From the NCBI RefSeq assembly GCF_030269765.1, contig NZ_BSTX01000004.1:178597-242596 (forward strand): 64,000 nucleotides of DNA, given 5' to 3'. Below are positions 25,042-34,090 of this stretch, in pieces. Every line of letters starts with the position of its first letter. Within the stretch, counting starts at the first letter, position 1. Made by a program: the position numbers and the translations under genes. The notes under the pieces were generated by a model. That model was given only the letters and a program-made list of their open reading frames with translations. It made no database searches and was not told the origin of the DNA. The DNA is from Actinorhabdospora filicis (lineage in GTDB: Bacteria; Actinomycetota; Actinomycetes; Mycobacteriales; Micromonosporaceae).

Positions 25042-26451
25042 ACGTCGCGCCCTCGCCGGGGGCGGTGTCCAGGCGGACGCAGCCGCCGTGGGCGGTCACG
25101 ATCGCCGCGACGATCGACAGGCCCAGGCCGGTGCCGCCGGAGGCGCGTGCGCGCCCGGCGTCGGCCCGGTAGAGGCGCTCGAAGACGTGCGAGGCGTGCT
25201 CGGGTGAGAGCCCGGGACCGCCGTCGGCGACTTCGATGACGGCGGCCTCGCCGGACGGCGTCGCGCCCACCTGCGTGATGAACGGGCGCGAGTCGGCGTC
25301 CGTCGTGCCCAGGCGCACCGTCACCGGCGTCCCGGGCGGGGTGTGCCGCAGCGCGTTGCCCACGAGGTTGGTCAGCACCTGCCGCAGCTTCGGCTCGTCG
25401 CCGGGCACGGTCACCGGCGCGAGTTCGCCGTCCAGGGGCTCGATGCCGATGAACCGGCCGGGCTCGCGGACGTGTGCGTCGCGGACGGTGTCGGCGGCGA
25501 CGCCGAGGAGGTCGACGGGCCGCCGCTCCATCGGGCGCTGCTCGTCCAGCGAGGCCAGCAGCATCAGATCGTCCACGAGGAGGCTCATGCGGGCCGCCTC
25601 GTCCTCGATGCGTCCCATGGACTCGTCCAGGGCCGCGCCGGGCGGCGTGCCGCCGCGCCGGTACAGCTCGGCGAAGCCCTTGATGGACGTCAAGGGCGTG
25701 CGCAGCTCGTGGGAGGCGTCGGCCAGGAACCGCCGCAGCCTGCCCTCCGAGGCCGCCTGCTCGTCCATGGCGTGCTGGATGCGGCCCAGCATCGTGTTCA
25801 GGGCCCTGCCCAGCCGCCCGGTCTCGGTGTGCGGATCATCGTCGGGGACGCGCCCGCCGAGCCCGGGGGAGTCGGTGGGCTCGCCGTCGGCGATGCGCTC
25901 GGCGGTGTCCTCCATGCGCGTCAGGGGCCGCAGCCCCAGCCGGACCACCCGGGAGGCGCCCAGGGCGAGCCCGGCCAGGATCAGCAGGCTCACGCCGCCG
26001 CCGATGAGCAGCAGCCGCGCCGTGGTCGCGTCGGCGCCGTCCAGTGACACCGCGAGGACGGCGATGTCGCCGTTGTCCACGGGCGCGACCTGGACGCGCC
26101 ACCCGCCGACGGTGACCGGCGGCTTCCCCACCAGCGACACGGGGTCGGTGATCCCGGAGAGCGGGCCGGTGGCCGGGGCGAGGGTGAACTTGTAGGCGCC
26201 GGTGGACGAGTAGACGTCGGTGTGCTCGTTCTGCCGCCCGAACGGCGGCATGGAGCGGAAGCGCAGATCGTCGGACGGCAGGTGCCGCGCGGCGCGCGCG
26301 GCGTCGGCGAGCTGCCCGTCGACCTGGTCGACCAGGTAGGTGCGGAGCAGGACCGCCGCCGTCCCCAGCGCGAGGGTGAGTGCCAGCGCGGTGATCGCCA
26401 CGATCGTGACGACCATGCGGGCGCGCAGGGTCCAGTGGCTCCAGCGGCGCA

Positions 26452-26452
<1 letters not shown>
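25004..26452 (-). CDS. Sensor histidine kinase
   Basis: The 482-residue product has two membrane helices (about 12-36 and 145-168) around an extracytoplasmic sensor domain, a HAMP segment, the H-box FLADASHELRTPLTSIKGF with phospho-accepting His248, an N-box (LVGNALRHTPPGTPV), and ATPase boxes VADGGPGL and GGTGLGLSIV. It is a complete class I histidine kinase. Its ATG overlaps the response-regulator stop by one base (TGATG), so the pair is translationally coupled. The signal is unknown. Confidence 0.94.
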
Positions 26453-27153
<701 letters not shown>

Positions 27154-27210
27154 CCGTGCTCCTCACTCCGCGCGACTGCCTCAGGTGTACGGCGGAAACC
27201 TCAATGCGAG

Positions 27211-27238
27211 CTCGGAACCACCTCGGAGCGCCCTCGGA
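27211..27238 (-). promoter_or_regulatory. Three CTCGGA direct repeats, possible response-regulator binding site
   Basis: CTCGGA occurs at 27211, 27222 and 27233, an exact 11-nt spacing, upstream of the response-regulator gene that starts at 27153. OmpR-type regulators bind tandem direct repeats spaced by about one helical turn. Autoregulation is inference. Confidence 0.45.
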
Positions 27239-27710
27239 GGTGATCGTATGCCCTGGTATGGGTGGGTTCAGTGGAAATGTCGCAGCCGTCGCGTACGGTA
27301 CGGATCGTCGGGTTCCGGCCCGGCCGCCGCCACCGGCCCGCCTCCCCGTCCCGCCTTGTCCTCACCCTCGGTCCCGTCGTCACCGGTGCCGCGGACGTCC
27401 CGTGAGCACCTCATCCACAGTGGACTGCGCGATGTGGGCGGCGCCACATTGATCACTTTCTATGGTCTAGATCTCCAAGTCGGCTAAGGCAAGTGGAAGA
27501 CGATCTTCCGATTCCCATGCTCACCTGCATGATCATCAGAGAAGGCGATCAAGGTTCATGCAACTAGATCATGGCCATGACGCGCGGAAACCACCCCGTG
27601 CGGATGTGACCTTGCGCACCGAGTCCCGATAGACTCCGTCGGTCGTATCGCGGAGCCGTCACCGACGGTTCTCCCGCGAACGCTTTCTTTAATCGGTATC
27701 TGGAGGACGG
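27239..27710. other. Intergenic region between the two-component operon and hppA
   Basis: No gene is supported. The part from 27440 to 27600 is the most AT-rich stretch in this area and probably holds the hppA promoter, but no clear consensus boxes stand out. A TCTGGAGGACGG ribosome site ends just before the hppA ATG. Confidence 0.4.
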
Positions 27711-30047
27711 ATGTCCCAAATGTTGCTCGCCAAAGGGGACGAGCCCGGGGTGATCAGCCTGACCGGCGCGAATTTGACCTATGTCATCCTCGCCGCCGTG
27801 GTCGCGTTGGTCGCGCTGGCGTTCGCCGGTGCGCTGGTCAAGGCGGTGCTCGCCACCAGCACGGGCACCCCGAAGATGCAGGAGATCGCCGGTGCCGTGC
27901 AGGAGGGCGCCTCGGCGTACCTGCGACGGCAGTTCCGCACCCTCGGCATCTTCGTCCTGGTCGCGGTGGCGCTGCTGTTCGCGCTGCCCGTCCACGACGG
28001 CGGTATCGAGGTGCGGATCGGCCGATCGGCGTTCTTCGTGGTCGGCGCCGGTTTCTCGGCGTTCATCGGCTGGGCCGGCATGTCCCTTGCGACGCGCGCG
28101 AACCTGCGCGTGGCCAGCGCCGCCCGTGAGGGCAGCCGGGAGCGGGCGATGTCGATCGCGTTCCGCACCGGCGGCGTCGTCGGCTTCCTCACCGTGGGCC
28201 TCGGCCTGGTGGGCGCCGCCGGTGTCGTGCTGATCTACAAGGGGAACGCGCCCACCGTCCTCGAAGGTTTCGGGTTCGGGGCGGCGCTGCTGGCCATGTT
28301 CATGCGCGTGGGCGGCGGCATCTTCACCAAGGCCGCCGACGTCGGCGCCGACCTGGTCGGCAAGGTCGAGCAGGGCATCCCCGAGGACGACCCCCGCAAC
28401 GCCGCGACCATCGCCGACAACGTCGGCGACAACGTGGGCGACTGCGCCGGTATGGCCGCCGACCTGTTCGAGTCCTACGCCGTCACCCTGGTCGCCTCGC
28501 TGATCCTCGGCAAGGCGGCCTTCGGCGACTACGGCCTGGTGTTCCCGCTGATCGTGCCCGCCATCGGTGTCGTCACCGCCATCATCGGCGTGTTCATCAC
28601 CCGCCTGCGGAAGTCCGACAAGGACGGCATGGCGCCGATCAACCGCGCCTTCTACATCTCCGCGGCGATCTCGGCGATCCTGTGCGCCGGCGCCGCGCTG
28701 CTGTACCTGCCCAAGGACTGGAAGTCCATCGGCGTCGAGGGCGTGTCCTCGTCGGTGTCGCCGCAGGTCGTCGCGATCGTCGCGGTCATCATCGGCATCG
28801 TGCTGGCCGGTGTCATCCTCGGCCTGACCGGCTACTTCACCGGCGTTGGCTCCAAGCCCGTCGACGACGTGGCCAAGACCTCCGGGACGGGCCCGGCGAC
28901 CGTGGTCCTCTCGGGCATCTCGCTCGGCCTGGAGTCGGCGGTCTACACCGCGCTGGTCATCGCCGCGGCGGTGTTCGGGGCGTTCCTGCTCGGCGGCGGC
29001 AACCTGCTCATCGCGCTGTTCGCCATCGCGCTGGCCGGTTGCGGCCTGCTGACCACCGTCGGCGTCATCGTCGCCATGGACACCTTCGGGCCCATCAGCG
29101 ACAACGCGCAGGGCATCGCCGAGATGTCCGGTGACATCGACGAGGAGGCCGCTCGCACCCTCACCGACCTGGACGCCGTCGGCAACACCACGAAGGCGAT
29201 CACCAAGGGCATCGCGATCGCGACGGCCGTCCTGGCGGCGACCGCGCTGTTCGGTTCCTACGGCGACGCGATGAAGGACTCCCTCCTCCAGGCGGGTGAG
29301 GAGCTCGGTCAGCTGAATCTGCTGATGAACCTGGCCGACCCGCGCAACCTCGTCGGGCTCATCATCGGCGCGGCCGTGGTCTTCATGTTCTCCGGCCTGG
29401 CGATCAACGCCGTGTCCCGCTCGGCGGGCGCGGTGGTCTACGAGGTCCGCCGCCAGTTCCGCGAGAAGCCGGGCATCATGGACGGCACCGAGCGTCCCGA
29501 GTACGGCAAGGTCGTCGACATCTGCACCCGGGACGCGCAGCGCGAGCTGATCACCCCCGGTCTGCTGGCGATCCTGGCGCCCATCGCCGTCGGCTTCGGC
29601 CTCGGTGTCGGCGCCCTGGCGGCCTACCTCGCGGGCGCGATCGCCTGCGGTGTGCTGATGGCGATCTTCCTGGCCAACTCGGGCGGCGCCTGGGACAACG
29701 CGAAGAAGATGGTCGAGGACGGCTACCTCGGCGGCAAGGGCACCGACGCCCACGCCGCGACCGTCATCGGCGACACGGTGGGCGACCCGTTCAAGGACAC
29801 CGCCGGTCCCGCGATCAACCCGCTGATCAAGGTGATGAACCTCGTGGCCCTGCTCATCGTGCCAGCCGTGGTCGCGATGTCCTACGGCTCGGCGAAGAAC
29901 ACCGGAGCGCGCATCGGCATCGCCGTCGCCGCCCTCCTGATCATCGCCGCCGCCGTCGTGTGGAGCCGCAGCAAGCCGATCTCGGTGGCTGAGGACACCG
30001 AGGAGGCCGAGGCCCCAAAAGCTGAGAAGGTCGGCGCGGACGCGTAA
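27711..30047 (+). CDS. hppA: Membrane H+-translocating pyrophosphatase
   Basis: The 778-residue, roughly 16-span membrane protein carries the family signatures: the substrate loop GGGIFTKAADVGADLVGKVE, DDPRNAATIADNVGDNVGDC, DTFGPISDNAQGIAEM, and the C-terminal GDTVGDPFKDTAGPAINPL. The segment DAVGNTTKAITKG has Lys where K+-dependent enzymes have Ala, so it should be the K+-independent H+-pumping type. It hydrolyses pyrophosphate (including that from Acs or DNA synthesis) and exports protons. A clear TGGAGGA ribosome site precedes the ATG. A 13-bp hairpin ends the transcript. Confidence 0.97.
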   Translation: MSQMLLAKGDEPGVISLTGANLTYVILAAVVALVALAFAGALVKAVLATSTGTPKMQEIAGAVQEGASAYLRRQFRTLGIFVLVAVALLFALPVHDGGIEVRIGRSAFFVVGAGFSAFIGWAGMSLATRANLRVASAAREGSRERAMSIAFRTGGVVGFLTVGLGLVGAAGVVLIYKGNAPTVLEGFGFGAALLAMFMRVGGGIFTKAADVGADLVGKVEQGIPEDDPRNAATIADNVGDNVGDCAGMAADLFESYAVTLVASLILGKAAFGDYGLVFPLIVPAIGVVTAIIGVFITRLRKSDKDGMAPINRAFYISAAISAILCAGAALLYLPKDWKSIGVEGVSSSVSPQVVAIVAVIIGIVLAGVILGLTGYFTGVGSKPVDDVAKTSGTGPATVVLSGISLGLESAVYTALVIAAAVFGAFLLGGGNLLIALFAIALAGCGLLTTVGVIVAMDTFGPISDNAQGIAEMSGDIDEEAARTLTDLDAVGNTTKAITKGIAIATAVLAATALFGSYGDAMKDSLLQAGEELGQLNLLMNLADPRNLVGLIIGAAVVFMFSGLAINAVSRSAGAVVYEVRRQFREKPGIMDGTERPEYGKVVDICTRDAQRELITPGLLAILAPIAVGFGLGVGALAAYLAGAIACGVLMAIFLANSGGAWDNAKKMVEDGYLGGKGTDAHAATVIGDTVGDPFKDTAGPAINPLIKVMNLVALLIVPAVVAMSYGSAKNTGARIGIAVAALLIIAAAVVWSRSKPISVAEDTEEAEAPKAEKVGADA

Positions 30048-30072
30048 GACCGCTCGACCCCCCGGTTGAGGT

Positions 30073-30102
30073 GAAGCCCCGGTCCGAGAGGACCGGGGCT
30101 TC
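30073..30102 (+). terminator. Terminator after hppA
   Basis: A perfect 13-bp inverted repeat (GAAGCCCCGGTCC, loop GAGA, GGACCGGGGCTTC) lies 25 nt after the hppA stop codon. Confidence 0.8.
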
Positions 30103-30329
30103 GTCGTGCCAGCCCACGAAAGGGGAGTGGCGAGGCGGAGAAGCGGGTGGAGGAGAGGACCGACGCCGCTCAGAGAGCGACGCATGCGAGACGCCACGGC
30201 ATGCCAAGGCGCGAGGGTGACCACCCACGCGGGCGCGAGTGAGGGTTTTGATCGGGTGGGGAAGCTGGACGCGCGCGTGCAGCGGCGCAACCAACCCGGT
30301 CGGCCACGAAGGACCGTGTGCCGAGGAGC

Positions 30330-30745
30330 CAAGACCGCCTCCGGCTCGGGAGAAGTGTTTTAGGTTCCGGGGTCGGCGGGGACGGAGTTCCCTGGTGGGG
30401 ATCCAAGGGGCAAAGCCCCTTGGGCACCAAACCGAGAAGAAGACAAGCCACGGCCACACGCCCCACACAGGGAGACGTGGGAAGGATGAGCCCCACAAGC
30501 CGGGACTGGCCGCAGCCCGGGGCGTGGCGACTACCGGCTGGGGGAAGTGTTTCCGTCCCGGGGGCCAGGGGCAAGGCCCCTTGGGCACCAAGCCGAGAAG
30601 AAGACAAGGCACGGCCATACGCCCCACGCAGGTAGAAGTGGGGGAACGAGAATCGCTGAGCCGCTCAAGAGCGGCGGAAGCCAGCCCACAAGCCAGGACC
30701 AGCCGCAGCCTGAGGCGCTGTGGCGACCACCGGCTCGGGCGAAGT
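30330..30745. repeat. Imperfect repeats of about 160-200 bp in a gene-free spacer
   Basis: The spacer 30103-30853 has no credible gene. GCCCCTTGGGCACCAA[A/G]CCG, continuing AGAAGAAGACAAG and CACGGCCA, occurs at 30415 and at 30576 (161 nt apart). CCGGCT[C/G]GGG[A/C/G]GAAGTG occurs near 30340, 30536 and 30732. Each copy also contains the hairpin AGGGGCAAAGCCCCTT or a variant of it. It resembles degraded tandem duplications. Confidence 0.6.
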
Positions 30746-30853
30746 GACCCGCCTCAGGGCCTAGGGGGCGGAGTTCACCGGTAGAGGCAAGAGCCCGGCA
30801 TGAGGTGGTGAATCTCGGTGCGGGCCTGCGCCAGCCCCTTGTACCGTCACCCC

Positions 30854-31843
30854 GTGACCGCGCGCTTCTGGATCGCCGCCGCCATCGCCCGCCTGCGCGC
30901 CGACACCACCTCCGCCCCGCGCCTGCACGTCCTTCCGCCGCTCGGCGATGTCGAGGTCCTCGCCGTGGACGAGTCCGTCCACCCAGGTGGCATCAAGTAC
31001 CGCTCGGTCCGCGACCTCCTGCTGCACGATCTCCGCGAGGGCCACCTGCACCCCGGGACGCGCCTGGTCGAGGCCTCCGCCTCCAACACCGGTGTCGCCA
31101 CCGCCCACTTCGCGCGGTTGCTGGGCCTGCCGCTCACCCTCGTCGCGCCCGCGCGAACTCCACGCGAGCGGCAGGCGCTTCTGGCGTCAATGGGGGCGGA
31201 GCTGCTGCTCACCGACCGCCCGGCGGCCATGTACGACATCGCGCGCGAGCAGGACGGTCACTTCCTCGATCACATCGCCCGCGCCGGGACCACCGCCGCC
31301 TACCGTGAGGACGGGCTGGCGCGGGTGCTGGCCTCGCTGAGCCCGTCCCGGATCGTCGTGGGCGTGGGGACCGGCGTCACCTCGGCGACGATCGCGCGGT
31401 ACCTGCGCCACAGGGGCTCGCGCGCGAAAGTGGTGGTGGCCGACGCGGAGAACTCCGCGTACTTCCCGGGCTGGGCCTCGGGCGTCCGCGACTACGGGAC
31501 GGGGGTGCCGTCGCGCATCCCGGGGATCGGGCGTCCTCGCATGGAGGCCGCCTTCGATCCCGATCTGGTGGAGTACGTGATCCCGGTGCCGGACGCCGGG
31601 AGCGTCGCGGCGATGCGCTGGGCCCGCGAGGTCACCGGTGTGCCGGTGGGACCGTCGACGGGCGCGAACCTGTGGGCCGTGCGCGAACTCGCGCGCAGGG
31701 GGATGAGCGGGCCGATCGCCACCGTCTTCGCCGACGCCGGCTACCTCGACACCTTTCACAACCCGGGGTGGGTGGCCGGGAAGGGGATCGCCTCAGGTCC
31801 TGAAGCGGGAGTCCCCTTCCCGTGGTCTGCGACTACACCGTGA
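30854..31843 (+). CDS. PLP-dependent cysteine-synthase-family protein
   Basis: The 329-residue protein is a fold type II PLP enzyme. HPGGIKYRS places the Schiff-base Lys at residue 48, EASASNTGVATAHFA matches the substrate loop, GVGTGVTSATIA is the phosphate-binding glycine loop, and VGPSTGANL ends the active site. Family members make or break C-S and C-O bonds of amino acids; this branch is related to CysK/CysM and CBS but its substrate is unclear. The GTG at 30854 is preferred because the upstream in-frame residues look untranslated. Its end overlaps the convergent PspC gene by 11 nt. Confidence 0.85.
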   Translation: MTARFWIAAAIARLRADTTSAPRLHVLPPLGDVEVLAVDESVHPGGIKYRSVRDLLLHDLREGHLHPGTRLVEASASNTGVATAHFARLLGLPLTLVAPARTPRERQALLASMGAELLLTDRPAAMYDIAREQDGHFLDHIARAGTTAAYREDGLARVLASLSPSRIVVGVGTGVTSATIARYLRHRGSRAKVVVADAENSAYFPGWASGVRDYGTGVPSRIPGIGRPRMEAAFDPDLVEYVIPVPDAGSVAAMRWAREVTGVPVGPSTGANLWAVRELARRGMSGPIATVFADAGYLDTFHNPGWVAGKGIASGPEAGVPFPWSATTP

Positions 31844-32036
31844 CCGTGCGGGCCGAGCCCTCGGACGGGATCAGCGCCCAGAGGATGGCGTAAGCGATCA
31901 CCTGCGAGCCCGGCAGCAGCAGGGAGGCGATGGTCAGCAGGCGGACGGTGGAGACCTTCAGCCCGAAGCGGTTGGCCAGCGCCGAGCAGACACCGGCGAC
32001 CATGCGGTCGTTCGCGGGACGGACCAGGGTCTTCAT
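31833..32036 (-). CDS. PspC-domain membrane protein
   Basis: The 67-residue product is a minimal PspC domain: RPANDRMVAGVCSALANRFG, then KVSTVRLLTIASLLLPG, then a membrane helix SQVIAYAILWALIPSE. PspC proteins sit in the membrane and take part in envelope-stress signalling in several bacteria; small stand-alone versions are common in actinobacteria. The ATG at 32036 follows AGAAAGGGTGATCC. It stands alone, 144 nt downstream of the kinase gene on the same strand. Confidence 0.88.
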   Translation of the reverse strand: MKTLVRPANDRMVAGVCSALANRFGLKVSTVRLLTIASLLLPGSQVIAYAILWALIPSEGSARTVTV

Positions 32037-32180
32037 GTGGATCACCCTTTCTCGGTGGGATGTATCCATGATCGGGTTCCCGGGGGCCGGATTCCTCGTG
32101 CCCGAGGATGGCTCGGCCCGGAGCGGGCCCCGATGACCTGGCCCTTAAGGGTGGGTGTGGGTCCACCGGCGGAAGTGGAC

Positions 32181-34004
32181 TTAGACCATCCTCCGCCACA
32201 CGCGCCGCACGTAATCGGTGATGCCGGGGACGTCGGTGCCGTTGCCCCACAGGCGCGTCAACAGGGCGGCGCCGTCGGTGGGGCGGACGGCGGGGTCCTT
32301 GTCGAGGGTGGAGCGCACGACTGCCGCGAAGCCGGGGTCGAGACGGTCCATGTAGGACAGCAGTTCCTCGCTGGGCGGGTCCATCAGGATCTTGCGGGTG
32401 ATGGCGGCGATGTCCGGCGCGTCGAAGGGGCCGTGGCCGGTGGCGGCGATGACCAGCAGGCAGCCCCAGGCCCACACGTCGGCGGCGGGGCTGACGTGGG
32501 CGCCGCGGAACTGCTCCGGGGCCATGTAGGCCATGGTGCCCAGGTGGGTCCCGGTGCGGGTGAGGCGGGTGGCGTTGCGCATGTGGACGATGCCGAAGTC
32601 GATCAGCTTCGGGCCCGCCGAGGTGAGCATGAGGTTGGACGGCTTGATGTCGCGGTGGACCATGAAGTTGCGGTGCAGGCCCTCCAGCGACAGCGCCAGC
32701 GCGAGCCCGAGCGCGTGCAGGGCCTGCGGGTCGCGGATGGGCCCGACCTCGTAGACGTAATCGTCGAGGGTCATGCCGTCCAGCAGCTCCATCACCATGT
32801 ACGGCCGCTGCCGGTCGATGCCGGAGCCGAGGATCCGGACGGTGAAGGCGCTGTCGGTCATGGCGAGCGTGTCGGCCTCGCGCTGGAAGCGGATGAGGTC
32901 CTTCTGCGCGCCGACCACGGCGACGGTCTTGAGGGCCACACCGGCGTTGGTCCAGGGATCGCGGGCCACGTACACGGTGCCCATGCCGCCGGACCCGAGG
33001 CGCTCCCGGATCTCGTAGCCGCCGATGCGGCGCGGGTCGTCCGGTGACAGCGGGGACGTGCGGGGCGGTGAGGTCAGCGGCCCGGTCGCGGGCGCGGGAT
33101 CTTCGGCGAGGGGCGCGTCGATCACCGGGATCTCCTCGGTGGGAAAGTCCGGCACATAGTCCGCCGGGGACGCCGGGGACGCGGGGGCCCCGGACGGCGC
33201 CGGGCGGGGGTGGCCGCGCAGGCGGAGGCGCCCGTCCTTGTCGTCGTAACGCAGGTAGCGCTCGGTGAGCTCGGCCGGGGGGCCGACGGGACGCAGCAGC
33301 GCGGGCAGGACCACGCATCCGGCCAGCTCCCACACCGCGATGAACATCAAGGCGCCGAAGGGGATCACCAGCAGCGCCGGCACGAGGACGACGGCGAGCC
33401 CGAGCAGCGGCCGCCGCCGCGCCGGGTCCCAGTCGAGGATCCAGCCGGGCAGGGCCCGGGTGCGGGTCTGCCGGTCCTGCCACGTGACCGCCAGCCACCA
33501 CACGAGCCCGCAGGCCAGGGCGCCCACCACGACGCGGACGGGGCTGCCGTGGCCGCTGAGGAGCTGCCAGCCGGCCGAGATCAGCGCGACGGGGGAGTCG
33601 CGGGCCTCGGCGGGCCCGCCACCGTCCAGATAGGACGCGGTGAGCAGCGCCCACAGCGACAGCCCGAAGGCCAGCGCCACGGCCCGGTCGGCGAGGCGGA
33701 AGCCGCGGCGCGCCCGGCGGTAGCCGTCCAGGCGGACCAGCTCGGCCTCGGCGGCGCGGCTGGAGTAGCGCTCGGCGGCGCGCACGCCGACCACGATCGG
33801 CCACGACACCAGCTCATTGCGGCGCCCGGCCAGCGCGATCGTCCACAGTGGAATCGTGGCCAGCCGGACCAGCACGGCGGCGACGATGAGCGTCCACGTC
33901 CACGAGACCGGCGAACCGAACCAGCCGAACTCCCCCAGCAGGGCACGGACCCCGTCGAGGACCCGGCCGGCAGGTACGCCGAACGCGGCCAGCAGCTCCG
34001 TCAC
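32181..34004 (-). CDS. YidC/Oxa1-like membrane domain fused to a Ser/Thr protein kinase (copy A)
   Basis: The 607-residue protein has an N-terminal membrane half with the spacing of YidC: TLIVAAVLVRLATIPLWTIA (about 38-57, with Arg47 where YidC has its groove Arg), a cytoplasmic helical loop, helices near 105-125, 155-175 and 200-238, then a Pro-rich linker (about 265-325). The C-terminal half is a complete Hanks-type kinase: G-loop LGSGGMGTV, Lys359, HRDIKPSN with Asp452, DFG at 469-471, APE at 495-497. The order is reversed relative to PknB, which has the kinase first. A GTG start at 34004 follows GGAAGG. The tandem paralogue lies directly upstream. The role is unknown. Confidence 0.85.
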   Translation of the reverse strand: MTELLAAFGVPAGRVLDGVRALLGEFGWFGSPVSWTWTLIVAAVLVRLATIPLWTIALAGRRNELVSWPIVVGVRAAERYSSRAAEAELVRLDGYRRARRGFRLADRAVALAFGLSLWALLTASYLDGGGPAEARDSPVALISAGWQLLSGHGSPVRVVVGALACGLVWWLAVTWQDRQTRTRALPGWILDWDPARRRPLLGLAVVLVPALLVIPFGALMFIAVWELAGCVVLPALLRPVGPPAELTERYLRYDDKDGRLRLRGHPRPAPSGAPASPASPADYVPDFPTEEIPVIDAPLAEDPAPATGPLTSPPRTSPLSPDDPRRIGGYEIRERLGSGGMGTVYVARDPWTNAGVALKTVAVVGAQKDLIRFQREADTLAMTDSAFTVRILGSGIDRQRPYMVMELLDGMTLDDYVYEVGPIRDPQALHALGLALALSLEGLHRNFMVHRDIKPSNLMLTSAGPKLIDFGIVHMRNATRLTRTGTHLGTMAYMAPEQFRGAHVSPAADVWAWGCLLVIAATGHGPFDAPDIAAITRKILMDPPSEELLSYMDRLDPGFAAVVRSTLDKDPAVRPTDGAALLTRLWGNGTDVPGITDYVRRVWRRMV

Positions 34005-34090
34005 CTTCAGACCTTCCCGCTCCTCGCAGCGGACCGCCCGAGAACCCCAGTGGCCGCACCATACCGTGTCGGTGTGGCCGTCGTGTCACC

